A model generated the notes under the pieces. The model saw only the letters and a program-made list of their open reading frames with translations, was not told where the DNA came from and searched no databases. 64,000 nucleotides of DNA from Gordonia sp. OPL2 (GTDB taxonomy: Bacteria; Actinomycetota; Actinomycetes; Mycobacteriales; Mycobacteriaceae). The stretch covers positions 558,001-622,000 of the forward strand of contig NZ_RKME01000001.1 in NCBI RefSeq assembly GCF_003797825.1, written 5' to 3'. Of this stretch, positions 30,001 through 38,012 are shown piece after piece (positions within the stretch are counted from its first letter, which is position 1; every line of letters begins with the position of its first letter). Position numbers and translations under genes: made by a program.

Positions 30001-30490
30001 AGGTGTCGAACAGACCGGCGATCTGTCGCGCGGTCGCGTAACGACGTCCACGCCGGTGGTCGCCGTCGGAGGTGTCGGTCCCGGCGCCGACGTGACGGGC
30101 CAGAACGGCCAGGCGCGGGTCGTCGATCATCTGGTCGAGAACCTGTAGGACGGCCCAGGTCATCGCGGCGGGTCGCCATCGATCGCCGGCCGTCGGCCGA
30201 CCGTGCACTCGCGAGGCGACGCGTCCGGTCTCGAACGCCATCGCATCGGCCAGGACCCGATCGGTGAGCACTGCCGGCGAGTCGAAGTCCAGATTGGCCG
30301 CGATCCCGTCATGTCCCCTGTCGGTGGCACCCAATCGGGTGGCGAGTCGCTGTTGCAGCCACCGTTCGACTCCCGGCGCCGGCACCGCCACGACCTCTGG
30401 TGTCATCGGGTCGGCCGGCGGGACGATCAGCAGATCGGCGAGCGCATCGGCGAGGGTGTCCGTGCGTTCGGCGCGGTGCAGGTGGAACAT
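27071..30490 (-). CDS. recC: Exodeoxyribonuclease V gamma subunit, RecC
   Basis: 1139 residues, near the usual RecC length. The start FHLHRAERTDTLADALADLL, then GVERWLQQRLATRLG, is characteristic. Helicase-like folds occur without functional Walker motifs, consistent with its role as a scaffold and sequence reader that splits the DNA strands and recognises recombination hotspots. First gene of the coupled recCBD operon. The ATG at 30490 is the only in-frame start near the conserved N-terminus. A hotdog thioesterase gene ends 21 bases upstream on the same strand, so the operon might begin with that gene. Confidence 0.95.
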   Translation of the reverse strand: MFHLHRAERTDTLADALADLLIVPPADPMTPEVVAVPAPGVERWLQQRLATRLGATDRGHDGIAANLDFDSPAVLTDRVLADAMAFETGRVASRVHGRPTAGDRWRPAAMTWAVLQVLDQMIDDPRLAVLARHVGAGTDTSDGDHRRGRRYATARQIAGLFDTYARARPMMLRDWANGDDTDGEGQAVAADLAWQPDVWRAVRELIGEPHPAESLARACAMLRESPTAADLPDRLSVFGPTRITESLLQVLGALAVHRDVHLFVPHPSPALWTAIETMSAAEPGGRRRSAHRPPALEHPLLAGLSRDVQELQRRVAPEADRVVHHPSSSATMPSVLAQLQAGIRDDAVVAGGMPADPSVEVHSCHGPERQVEVLRDRLLHLFAADPTLQPRDVLIMCPDVETFAPLIRGAFGQPGLGHPAFELRVRLADRGLRHTNAVLDVVAAVVELAAGRVSAGAVLDLLLRAPVSERFDLTDDDIDMIREWLVGSNIRWAIDDTQRARFGLSGFGQGTFDAGLDRILLGAVAEEADGEWLDTALPLAGVESTEIDLAGRFAEFVARLSGALDALSGAHPAATWVEVLVGIADSLTQTGPDDEWQRAQAVRSIAAVFDDHGAHDEPPLTLRLGDIRDLIAGLVAATPTRANFRTGELTVCSMVPMRSVPHRVIVLLGVDADAFPRATRTDGDDVLGRSPLIGERNPRDEDRQLFLDAICATQENLLVFYTGADPVSGRRIPPAVVVSELIDAVHTLTGSDGADPSSCLRQHTLHAFDERNFRPGVLPGVDGPFSFDDALLAGARVVGTADSDTPRIADIRLPRAEPEDIDLESLISFLTNPIEGFIRQRLGARVPAEERPHADQLDVHLAALDKWGIGDRFLSRMLSGSDLAACQAAELRRGTLPPFAFGTRELQDISVDVDAVFAAAAAARSGSPSTADVVVPLPDGRRLSGTVSDIFSSTIVTATYSKLRAKQRLVAWIRLIAVAAAAQAGGAAPVGAAAVVARRPRRGGGVARSLFAVPDDPLQILTNLVAIRDVGLTRALPLPLDPAAEFADHRLRTGRVDRALPAARKSFEGDFGAGTDRYLRLAHTGDVTSPVEFDALLAETVPDDGTWASTTLPGEAEDPLFTRLARLIWEPLMDHETPS

Positions 30491-30511
30491 GGCGCGTCGC
30501 AGGCCGATCCG

Positions 30512-30943
30512 TCAGGCCCGCACCGGTATGCCGGAGCCCTCGACGACGTGCACGCCCAAGGCCTCTCGTACCCGGTCCGGCAGGGGCGTCGGGCGGCCGG
30601 TCCCCGGATCGACCGACACCATCGTGGTCTCCGCCACCGCACAGGTGACCCCGGCGGGATCGATCAGGGTCAGCGACAACGTGAACGAGCTGTTCCCGAT
30701 CCTGCTCACGCAAGACCGCACGGTCACCGGGTCGAGCGAGTACTCGAGCACGGCGGTGAAGACGATGTCCTGCCTCGCCACGAGTACCGAGAAGCCCTCC
30801 GGACGGTCCGGCAACCACGCCGCGAACGACCGGACACGGCTCTCCTCGAAGATCCGGGCGAACTGCACATTGTTGATGTGGTTGTTGATGTCCATGTCGC
30901 CGAAGCGCAGCTGGATGGGGACATCGAGATGTTGGTCGGCCAC
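30512..30943 (-). CDS. YbgC/4-hydroxybenzoyl-CoA-thioesterase-like hotdog protein
   Basis: 143 residues from the GTG at 30943. The catalytic region is QLRFGDMDINNHINNVQFAR, with the family aspartate at residue 16 and histidine at 22. It should hydrolyse a short or aromatic acyl-CoA. The frame reaches 31024, but the added N-terminus has no family match and overlaps the promoter of the divergent acetyltransferase gene; AGGG lies upstream of the GTG. It sits 21 bases upstream of recC on the same strand. Whether it shares the recC transcript is uncertain. Confidence 0.82.
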   Translation of the reverse strand: MADQHLDVPIQLRFGDMDINNHINNVQFARIFEESRVRSFAAWLPDRPEGFSVLVARQDIVFTAVLEYSLDPVTVRSCVSRIGNSSFTLSLTLIDPAGVTCAVAETTMVSVDPGTGRPTPLPDRVREALGVHVVEGSGIPVRA

Positions 30944-31019
30944 GTTCGCAAACCCTAGTGCGTGGTACCGACGGGGCAACACGCGCGCCGATGCAGCCGA
31001 GCCGGGGCGGACGGGACCG

Positions 31020-31025
31020 TACACT
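31020..31025 (+). promoter_or_regulatory. -10 element of the acetyltransferase gene
   Basis: TACACT is 32 bases before the GTG at 31058, and a ribosome site GAGGGGGAG lies in between. The longer frame starting at 30962 would begin upstream of the promoter and is rejected. Confidence 0.4.
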
Positions 31026-31057
31026 CACCCGCAGGGAAGTCAGGCGAGGGGGAGATC

Positions 31058-31699
31058 GTGATCCTGGACACCGTGCGGTTGCGGCTGCGTCCGGTCGCAC
31101 TGTCGGATGTCGACGCCATGGTCGACCTCGACAGCGACCCGGCGGTGATGCGGTACGTCAGCGGCGGCGTCGCAACACCGCGCGAGGTCATCGAGGAGTG
31201 GGTCGTGCCCCGCGCCCAGGCCGAGCAGCGCGCGCACCGGAGCGGGATGTGGACAGCGCAGGACCGCTATTCCTCGGCCTTTCGCGGATGGTTCGCCCTG
31301 CGCACGCCCCGCCACAGCAACCGTTCCGAACTCGAGTTGAGTTATCGACTCCGACGCGACTCCTGGGGGCATGGGCTGGCCACCGAGGCCGCGCACGCCC
31401 TGTTGACGATGTCCTTCAGCGAAATCGGCGTCGAACGTGTCTTCGCGAGCACGATGGCGGTCAACACCGCCTCGCGGCGGGTGATGGAGAAGATCGGCAT
31501 GCGACTGTCGGCGATCCACATGAGCGACGACGAACTGCTCTCGTCCGCAGGTGGCGGTGAGGTCGAGTACGAGCTTCTCCGCAATCACTGGGAGACGACG
31601 ACCATGCGCTGGTCAGAGGGTACGGCACAGCCCTGGTCGCCGACGGCACCGGCGAGTTGGGCGCCCCGTCATCGTCGCGTTCCCGGCCTGACCGCCTGA
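31058..31699 (+). CDS. GNAT family N-acetyltransferase (RimJ/RimL type)
   Basis: 213 residues. The start LDTVRLRLRPVALSDVDAM is typical of RimJ/RimL-like enzymes. The acetyl-CoA motif A is ELELSYRLRRDSWGHGLATEA with the family pattern W-G-x-G-x-A-T-E-A, and motif B NTASRRVMEKIGMRL follows. Substrates range from ribosomal protein ends to small amines and cannot be told here. GTG start at 31058 with GAGGGGGAG upstream. It stands alone between a thioesterase gene and ndh. Confidence 0.85.
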   Translation: MILDTVRLRLRPVALSDVDAMVDLDSDPAVMRYVSGGVATPREVIEEWVVPRAQAEQRAHRSGMWTAQDRYSSAFRGWFALRTPRHSNRSELELSYRLRRDSWGHGLATEAAHALLTMSFSEIGVERVFASTMAVNTASRRVMEKIGMRLSAIHMSDDELLSSAGGGEVEYELLRNHWETTTMRWSEGTAQPWSPTAPASWAPRHRRVPGLTA

Positions 31700-31771
31700 G
31701 AAGGATCGGACATCACCGACTCCGCGCCACGCGCGTGGGGTCCTCGTCGCGACCCGGAGCACGAGATTGAC

Positions 31772-31777
31772 TACCGT
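31772..31777 (+). promoter_or_regulatory. -10 element upstream of ndh
   Basis: TACCGT 54 bases before the ndh ATG fits the actinobacterial TANNNT form; the -35 is not obvious. A ribosome site CAGGAG precedes the ATG at 31831. Confidence 0.35.
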
Positions 31778-31830
31778 TAGGGAGAGCGCGGCAGCAGCCC
31801 GACCTCTCAGCGACAGGAGATGTTCTCACC

Positions 31831-33291
31831 ATGAGCAGCCCCACTCCGACGGCGCGTCCGCACGTCGTCATCGTCGGGTCCGGATTCGGCGGACTCTTCG
31901 CGGCACAGCGCCTCGCCAAGTCCGACGTCGACGTGACCCTCATCGCGAAGACCACCCATCACCTGTTCCAGCCGATGCTGTACCAGGTGGCGACCGGCAT
32001 CATCGCCGAGGGCGAGATCGCCCCCGCGACACGTGTGGTCCTGCGCAAGCAGAAGAACACGAAGGTGCTGCTCGGAGATGTGTTCGCGATCGACCTCGAG
32101 GGCAAGACGGTCACCTCACGGCTCCTCGAACGTGTCACGGTCACGCCGTATGACAGCCTGATCATCGCGGCGGGCGCCGACCAGTCCTACTTCGGCAACG
32201 ACCATTTCGCCGAGTACGCGCCCGGCATGAAGACCATCGACCACGCGCTCGAACTCCGTGGCCGCATCCTCGGAGCGTTCGAACAGGCCGAGCTCTCCGA
32301 CGACCCGGAGGAACGCGCCAAGCTGCTCACCTTCGTCGTCGTCGGCGCCGGTCCGACCGGCGTCGAGCTGGCCGGTCAGATCGCCGAGATGAGCGACAAG
32401 ACCCTCAAGGGAACCTTCCGCAACATCGATCCGACCGAGGCACGGGTCATCCTCCTCGACGCCGCACCGGCGGTACTGCCGCCGTTCGGCGAGAAGCTCG
32501 GCAAGAAGGCCGCCGATCGGCTCGAGAAGCTGGGCGTCGAGATCCAGCTCAACGCGATGGTCGTCGATCTGGACTACGATGGCCTCGTCGTCAAGGACAA
32601 GGACGGCAGCACCCGCCGGATCGAGTCGCAGTGCAAGGTGTGGTCGGCCGGTGTGCAGGCCAGCCCGCTCGGCAAGCAGCTCGCCGAACAGTCGGGAGTC
32701 GAACTCGACCGTGCCGGTCGCGTCAAGGTCCTGCCCGACCTGTCGATCCCCGGGAACCCGTATGTCTTCGTCGTCGGCGACATGATGGCGGTCGACGGCG
32801 TCCCCGGCGTGGCACAGGGCGCCATCCAGGGCGGGCGTTACGCCGCGGACGCGATCAAGGCCGGACTCGACGGTCAGACGCAGGAACAACGAAAGCCGTT
32901 CAGCTACTACGACAAGGGATCGATGGCCACCGTGTCGCGGTTCAGTGCCGTGATGCAGGTGCCGATTCCCGGTACCAAGAAGAAGTTCGAGACCGAGGGG
33001 TACTTCGCCTGGCTCGGATGGCTCGCGCTGCACCTCATCTACATCGTCGGCTTCCGCAATCGCCTCAACACCCTGGTGAACTGGTTCTTCGCGTTCAGTA
33101 CCCGCGGTCGTACGCAGCTCGCGGTCACGGAGCAGCAGGTCTATGCGCGGACCGCCCTCGGTGCGCTCTCCGCGCTGGAGGGCAAGCCCGAGGAAGAGGC
33201 CGAGGCGGAGGCCGCCGGGGCGATCCCGTCGACCAAGGCCGCGGGAACCGAAGCGGTTCCGTCGTCGAAGGCCGAGGCCGAGGCCGGCTGA
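31831..33291 (+). CDS. ndh: Type II NADH dehydrogenase, NDH-2
   Basis: 486 residues. It oxidises NADH and reduces menaquinone at the inner face of the membrane without pumping protons. The FAD loop is VGSGFGGLFAA (15-25), the quinone-site segment FQPMLYQVATG follows (46-56), and the NAD loop is VVGAGPTGVELAG (170-182). A hydrophobic C-terminal stretch (AWLGWLALHLIYIVGF) may attach it to the membrane. The last 40 residues form an acidic, alanine-rich tail (EEEAEAEAAG) that is unusually long. Mtb has ndh at the same place next to urease genes, in the mirrored orientation seen here. Confidence 0.95.
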   Translation: MSSPTPTARPHVVIVGSGFGGLFAAQRLAKSDVDVTLIAKTTHHLFQPMLYQVATGIIAEGEIAPATRVVLRKQKNTKVLLGDVFAIDLEGKTVTSRLLERVTVTPYDSLIIAAGADQSYFGNDHFAEYAPGMKTIDHALELRGRILGAFEQAELSDDPEERAKLLTFVVVGAGPTGVELAGQIAEMSDKTLKGTFRNIDPTEARVILLDAAPAVLPPFGEKLGKKAADRLEKLGVEIQLNAMVVDLDYDGLVVKDKDGSTRRIESQCKVWSAGVQASPLGKQLAEQSGVELDRAGRVKVLPDLSIPGNPYVFVVGDMMAVDGVPGVAQGAIQGGRYAADAIKAGLDGQTQEQRKPFSYYDKGSMATVSRFSAVMQVPIPGTKKKFETEGYFAWLGWLALHLIYIVGFRNRLNTLVNWFFAFSTRGRTQLAVTEQQVYARTALGALSALEGKPEEEAEAEAAGAIPSTKAAGTEAVPSSKAEAEAG

Positions 33292-33313
33292 GCCCGCGGC
33301 ACGCGCCCGGCCG

Positions 33314-34027
33314 TCAGACCGCGGTCGGGGCGAGGTCCAGTTCGTCACACAGGACACGCGCCGCCTGCGCCGACGACGCGAGTCCGGTGGTGAGCGTGGC
33401 GCCGAGGACACCTGCCGGCCGCGGGAGTTCCAGACGGGCGGCATACGCGTGCGGTGAGACGTCCCCGGCGCGTTCGTCCGGGTAGCGCACGACACTGCTC
33501 ACCGCGCGATGACCGGTCCCGTCGGGACCGCCGAGGGCGAGTTGATGTCGCAAGACCGGCATCTCACCGACGTCCAGGCGTAGTGATCCACGCCAGCGTG
33601 CCCGTGCCGCGTGGTCCGGCGTCTCCTCGCGACGACCGAGCTGGGCATGCTCGGCGACGATGACCGTCGATGTCGTCGCGGCGACGATGTCGGTCACCGT
33701 GCGGTGATCGGCGCCGGCGGCCACGACCGTCGGCTGCGGATCGAGGAACAGCCGCGCGCCCTCGGCGACCTCGATCGTCCACGACATCGTCGAGTCGATC
33801 CGGTGCCGGGCGGGCAGAGCGAGGGTCGCCGCGACGGTCTCCACGTGCAGGCTCGCGCCGGACTCGACGAACACCCGCACGTCGATCGTATCTCCGCCGA
33901 GCGGGGTGGCCGCGGTGCTGATGAGGTGGACGGTGTCGATCCCCGTCTGCCGCACGGCGAGTCCGCCCGACGCGGTCACCCGCGGCGAGCGGCCCGCCCG
34001 GGCGACGATCGCGATCTCGGTGTGCAC
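33314..34027 (-). CDS. ureD: Urease accessory protein UreD
   Basis: 237 residues. UreD (UreH) holds apo-urease with UreF and UreG while nickel is inserted. The sequence shows the family's strand-rich body with ESGASLHVETVAATLALPA and a PQPTVVAAGADH loop; similarity between UreD proteins is low, so part of the call rests on position. It is the last gene of the urease operon, five bases after ureG, as in mycobacteria. The length is at the short end for the family (usually 210-280). Confidence 0.88.
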   Translation of the reverse strand: MHTEIAIVARAGRSPRVTASGGLAVRQTGIDTVHLISTAATPLGGDTIDVRVFVESGASLHVETVAATLALPARHRIDSTMSWTIEVAEGARLFLDPQPTVVAAGADHRTVTDIVAATTSTVIVAEHAQLGRREETPDHAARARWRGSLRLDVGEMPVLRHQLALGGPDGTGHRAVSSVVRYPDERAGDVSPHAYAARLELPRPAGVLGATLTTGLASSAQAARVLCDELDLAPTAV

Positions 34028-34032
34028 CGTCC

Positions 34033-34719
34033 TCAGCCGGCGACCGCGACCTCGGCCAGCTGTCGACGCACCCAGGCGAGCACGTCGGTCGCGGTCGAAT
34101 CGTCGTTGAGGGAGATCATCGCCGTCGGGCGGCCCTCGCGGACACGCTCGGCATCGGTCCGCATGATCTCGAGGTCAGCATGGACCTGCTCGGCCAGGTC
34201 CGTCTTGTTGATCACCAACAGGTCCGAATAGGTCACGCCCGGACCGCCCTTGCGCGGGACCTTGTCTCCGCCGGCGACGTCGATCACGAAGATCTGCACG
34301 TCGATGAGACCTGTCGAGAACGTCGCCGTGAGGTTGTCCCCGCCGGATTCGACGAGGATGAGATCCAGCGGCGGGTTCCCGGCCACCAGGTCGTCGATCG
34401 CGTCGAGGTTCGCGGTGATGTCGTCACGGATCGCGGTGTGCGGGCATCCTCCGGTCTGCACCGCGGTGATGCGCTCGTCGGGCAGGACGGCATGCCGACG
34501 GAGGAAGTCGGCGTCCTCGGTGGTGTAGATGTCGTTCGTCAACACGGCCACCGACAGTTCGTCACGCAGTTGTCGGCACAAGGCGGCGACGAGTGCGGTC
34601 TTGCCGGAACCGACGGGCCCGCCGATACCGATGCGCAGGGCCTCACCCGGCTCGCGTCGTCGGCGCGGGCGACCGTGGTCGTGGCCGTGGGGTTGTCCGT
34701 CGATCAGGTGCGGGGGCAT
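34033..34719 (-). CDS. ureG: Urease accessory GTPase UreG
   Basis: 228 residues. A SIMIBI-class GTPase that drives nickel delivery to urease. The P-loop [11 protein letters not shown] sits near residue 34, and CPH in [12 protein letters not shown] is the conserved nickel-binding CPH motif. [12 protein letters not shown] supplies the guanine-binding NKxD. The N-terminus carries a short His-rich stretch (HGHDHG) that may store nickel. No ureE lies in the cluster, so this may partly replace it. Stop is five bases from ureD; about 120 bases of GT-rich sequence separate it from ureF. Confidence 0.96.
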   Translation of the reverse strand: MPPHLIDGQPHGHDHGRPRRRREPGEALRIGIGGPVGSGKTALVAALCRQLRDELSVAVLTNDIYTTEDADFLRRHAVLPDERITAVQTGGCPHTAIRDDITANLDAIDDLVAGNPPLDLILVESGGDNLTATFSTGLIDVQIFVIDVAGGDKVPRKGGPGVTYSDLLVINKTDLAEQVHADLEIMRTDAERVREGRPTAMISLNDDSTATDVLAWVRRQLAEVAVAG

Positions 34720-34839
34720 GCGATGAGTCCTCTCGGGTGGGCGACAGTGTGTCCGCGCTGGGTGGGTGTGGGCGTGTGTCTCGGGTTCACCGGCCGGACA
34801 ACAGGTGTCACGGGGCAGCCATGGACGGCACGTGGTCGG

Positions 34840-35496
34840 TCAGGACATGAACAGGGGCATCTCTCGTCGTTCGTGTCGCTCGGCGAACACGTCGAACGCG
34901 GGATCCGACAGGTCGGCGAGTTCCACCGCGGCAGCGGCGGCGACCCGTTCGCACTCGGCGCCCAGATCGGCGATGACCACTGCGACGTCGGCCGGGTCGA
35001 GGGCCAGGAGCCGCTGGCCCGCAGTCGCCGCGCCGCTCATCGTCGTGTACGCGAGGATGAGTGCGGTGTGGAAGCCGGACAACCGGCAGACCCGACCCAC
35101 GGCGCCCGTGATCACCGGTTGGTGCGTCCGGGGGACGTGGTCGTCCCAGACCTCCTCCGGCCATAGTCGTCGTGCGAGGCGCACCATGCCCCTCCCCTGC
35201 GCCACCGACGCCCGGCGCGCTGCCGCCGACGGTGTGCGTGCGTCGGTCTCATACTGCGCGGCAGGCACATCCAGGGTGCCGTCGGCGACGGCCGCGGCGA
35301 TCGAGGCAGCGACGAGGCCCGTGGTGAGCACCCGGCGCCGGAGGAAGACCGACAGGGAGTCGGCGTCCACGATGACGCGGTCGGCCACCGCCTGCTCGAC
35401 TCCTCCGGAGTGGACGTGTCCGCCGACCGGCAGACGCGAGTCGGCCAGTGTCAGCATCATCGCGAGCTGCGATCGGGAATCGGTGGGGGAATCCAT
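34840..35496 (-). CDS. ureF: Urease accessory protein UreF
   Basis: 218 residues from the ATG at 35496; the open frame continues to 35592 but then overlaps ureC. The all-helical UreF fold is recognisable from ADSRLPVGGHVHSGGVEQAV near the start. It bridges UreD and UreG in the activation complex and acts as a GTPase checkpoint. Located 28 bases after ureC and about 120 bases before ureG on the same strand, preserving the order ureA-B-C-F-G-D. Confidence 0.93.
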   Translation of the reverse strand: MDSPTDSRSQLAMMLTLADSRLPVGGHVHSGGVEQAVADRVIVDADSLSVFLRRRVLTTGLVAASIAAAVADGTLDVPAAQYETDARTPSAAARRASVAQGRGMVRLARRLWPEEVWDDHVPRTHQPVITGAVGRVCRLSGFHTALILAYTTMSGAATAGQRLLALDPADVAVVIADLGAECERVAAAAAVELADLSDPAFDVFAERHERREMPLFMS

Positions 35497-35524
35497 GTGG
35501 GTCTCCGGTGTCGGCGTGGCGTCC

Positions 35525-37246
35525 TCAGAAGAGGAAGTACCGTTGCGCCATCGGTAGTTCGGAGACGGGCTCGCTGTCCCAGACCTCACCATCGACCCGC
35601 ACGGTGAAGGTGTCGGGTTCGACGGTGATCTCCGGGGTGGCGGAGTTGTTGATCATGTCGGCCTTGCCGATCCCGCGGGTGTTGCGCACCGCGACGAGAC
35701 GACGATCGAGTCCGAGCGTCTCCTCGAGGCCTGCGTCGAGTCCGCCCTGCGCGACGAAGCTGATCGACGTCGCTGCCGCGGTCTTCGGGGCGGCGCCGAA
35801 CATCGGGCGCGGCAGCACAGGCTGCGGCGTGGGAATGCTGGCGTTCGCATCGCCCATCGCAGCCCACGCGATGGCACCGCCCTTGATCACCAGATCCGGC
35901 CGGACCCCGAAGAACGCCGGATCCCACAGGACGAGGTCGGCGAGTTTGCCGGTCTCGATCGATCCGATCTCGTGATCGAAGCCGTGCGCGATCGCCGGGC
36001 AGATCGTGTACTTCGCGATGTACCGGCGTGCGCGCGTGTTGTCGGCGGCACCGTCGCCCGGCAGCGCTCCACGTTTGACCTTGAGCACGTGCGCCGTCTG
36101 CCACGTCCGCAGCACCACCTCACCGATGCGGCCCATCGCCTGTGCGTCCGAACCGATCATCGAGATCGCACCCAGATCGTGGAGCAGGTCCTCGGCGGCG
36201 ATCGTCGAGGGGCGGATGCGGCTCTCCGCGAACGCCAGGTCCTCGGGCACGGTCGGATTCAGATGGTGACAGACCATGAGCATGTCGAGATGCTCGTCGA
36301 GGGTGTTGACCGTGTGCGGCCTGGTCGGGTTGGTCGAACTCGGCAGCACGTTGGGATGCGAGGCGACGGTCATGATGTCGGGTGCGTGGCCGCCGCCGGC
36401 GCCCTCGGTGTGGTACGCGTGGATACTCCGGCCCGCGATGGCCCCGATCGTCTGTTCGACGAACCCGGCCTCGTTGAGGGTGTCGGAGTGCAGCGCCACC
36501 TGCACACCGGTCTCGTCGGCGACGCGCAGGCACGCGTCGATCGCTGCGGGTGTGCTCCCCCAGTCCTCATGCAGTTTGAATCCTGAAGCGCCCGCGAGGA
36601 TCTGCTCATGCATCGCCTGGGCCGAGACGGTGTTCCCCTTGCCCAGCAGGGCGATGTTCATCGGCCAGTGGTCGGTGGCCGCCAGAATCGAGCGCAGGTG
36701 CCAGGCGCCCGGGGTCACGGTCGTCGCCTTGCTGCCCTCGGCCGGTCCGGTTCCGCCGCCGATGAGGGTGGTGATGCCGTTCCCGAGGGCTTCGTCCATG
36801 ATCTGTGGACAGATGAAGTGGACGTGGCAGTCGATCCCGCCCGCGGTGAGGATCTTTCCGTTGCCCGCGATGATCTCGGTCGACGGCCCGATCACCAGGT
36901 CGGGATGCACCCCGTCCATGGTGTCCGGGTTGCCCGCCTTGCCCATGGCGGTGATCCGACCGTCACCGATACCTATGTCCGCCTTGATGATCCCCCAGTG
37001 ATCGAGGATGACCACACCGGTGATCACGGTGTCCGGCGCCCCGTCCGCCCGGGTCGCCCGACTCTGCCCCATCGATTCCCGGATCACCTTGCCGCCGCCG
37101 AACACCGCCTCGTCGCCGGCCAGTCCCGGTCCACCACAGCGATCCTCGGTGACCTCGATCAGCAGATCGGTGTCCGCCAACCGGATCCGGTCACCGACCG
37201 TCGGCCCGAACAGTTGCGCGTATCTGTCGCGTCCCAGCGTCGCCAT
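35525..37246 (-). CDS. ureC: Urease alpha subunit, catalytic
   Basis: 573 residues, the nickel enzyme hydrolysing urea to ammonia and carbamate. Metal ligands are H141 and H143 (HVH), the carbamylated lysine K224 (GFKLHEDWG), and further histidines; the flap carries MVCHHLN with C326 and H327. All essential residues are present, so an active enzyme is expected. Its ATG overlaps the ureB stop, and ureF follows after 28 bases. The cluster has structural genes split as A, B and C, the standard bacterial layout. Confidence 0.97.
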   Translation of the reverse strand: MATLGRDRYAQLFGPTVGDRIRLADTDLLIEVTEDRCGGPGLAGDEAVFGGGKVIRESMGQSRATRADGAPDTVITGVVILDHWGIIKADIGIGDGRITAMGKAGNPDTMDGVHPDLVIGPSTEIIAGNGKILTAGGIDCHVHFICPQIMDEALGNGITTLIGGGTGPAEGSKATTVTPGAWHLRSILAATDHWPMNIALLGKGNTVSAQAMHEQILAGASGFKLHEDWGSTPAAIDACLRVADETGVQVALHSDTLNEAGFVEQTIGAIAGRSIHAYHTEGAGGGHAPDIMTVASHPNVLPSSTNPTRPHTVNTLDEHLDMLMVCHHLNPTVPEDLAFAESRIRPSTIAAEDLLHDLGAISMIGSDAQAMGRIGEVVLRTWQTAHVLKVKRGALPGDGAADNTRARRYIAKYTICPAIAHGFDHEIGSIETGKLADLVLWDPAFFGVRPDLVIKGGAIAWAAMGDANASIPTPQPVLPRPMFGAAPKTAAATSISFVAQGGLDAGLEETLGLDRRLVAVRNTRGIGKADMINNSATPEITVEPDTFTVRVDGEVWDSEPVSELPMAQRYFLF

Positions 37247-37575
37247 CAGTCGAGCCGTCCCGGTGCGTCGAGAGAGATCCCGTGGACCTCCCGCGTTCCA
37301 CCCAACGGCACCAGCGAGACGGTCATCTCGATGCCCGGCTCGAACCGGACGGCGGTTCCCGCCGGGATGTCGAGACGGCGTCCACGCGCGGCCGACCTGT
37401 CGAAGTCCAACGCGGCGTTGGACTGCGGGAAATGAACGTGACTGCCCACCTGGACCGGCCGGTCACCGGCGTTGACCACGACGAGCGTGATCACGTCTGC
37501 GCCGTCGTTGAGCTCGATGGTTCCCGCGGCGGGGATGATCTCGCCGGGCACGACCGGCGGCTGCGTTCTCGACAT
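37246..37575 (-). CDS. ureB: Urease beta subunit
   Basis: 109 residues. A beta-rich structural subunit with the conserved start [16 protein letters not shown], then [18 protein letters not shown] and the C-terminal GGTREVHG. It has no catalytic residues but is required for assembly of the (ABC)3 urease. Its stop overlaps the ureC start (one base), and ureA lies 17 bases upstream. Confidence 0.95.
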   Translation of the reverse strand: MSRTQPPVVPGEIIPAAGTIELNDGADVITLVVVNAGDRPVQVGSHVHFPQSNAALDFDRSAARGRRLDIPAGTAVRFEPGIEMTVSLVPLGGTREVHGISLDAPGRLD

Positions 37576-37592
37576 CGGTGGGCCTCCGTCGG

Positions 37593-37895
37593 CTAATCGA
37601 TCGGATTGTGCACGGTGACCAGTTTGGTCCCGTCGGGGAAGGTGGCCTCGACCTGCACGTCGTGCAGCATCTCCGGCACACCGTCCATGACCTCGTCGCG
37701 GCCGAGAACCTCACGCCCCGAAGACATCAGCTCGGCGACCGATCGTCCGTCCCGGGCCCCTTCGAGCACGTGGTCGGTGATGACTGCAACGGCCTCGGGA
37801 TGGTTGAGCCTCAGACCGCGACCCTGCCGACGTCGAGCCAGCCCGGCGGCATAGGAAATGAGCAGCCGCTCCTGCTCATGCGGCGACAGACGCAC
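37593..37895 (-). CDS. ureA: Urease gamma subunit
   Basis: 100 residues from a GTG at 37895, matching the usual length of UreA; AGGAGAG lies six bases upstream. A longer frame to 37916 would add seven residues by reading through this ribosome site, so I reject it. The sequence [21 protein letters not shown] at the start and [10 protein letters not shown] at the end are family hallmarks. First gene of the urease structural set. Confidence 0.95.
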   Translation of the reverse strand: MRLSPHEQERLLISYAAGLARRRQGRGLRLNHPEAVAVITDHVLEGARDGRSVAELMSSGREVLGRDEVMDGVPEMLHDVQVEATFPDGTKLVTVHNPID

Positions 37896-37916
37896 CAGAT
37901 ACTCTCCTAGCGACAC

Positions 37917-37939
37917 GGATCCGGTTCACGCCGGGATCC
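37917..37939. promoter_or_regulatory. Imperfect inverted repeat upstream of ureA
   Basis: GGATCCGG and CCGGGATCC flank TTCACG, forming an inverted repeat with one bulged base, 22 bases before the ureA GTG. It could be an operator or part of the leader. It does not resemble known nickel-regulator (Nur or NikR) sites. Confidence 0.35.
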
Positions 37940-38012
37940 ATCCGGGACGACGCGCACCCTGACCCGGCGCTGTCGTAGGGACATACTGCCACGCCACCGT
38001 CGGCGCGGCGCG

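Noticed and set aside
34720..34839. Missing ureE gene in the ureF-ureG gap
   Set aside because: Only 120 bases of GT-rich sequence with no frame long enough for a nickel chaperone.
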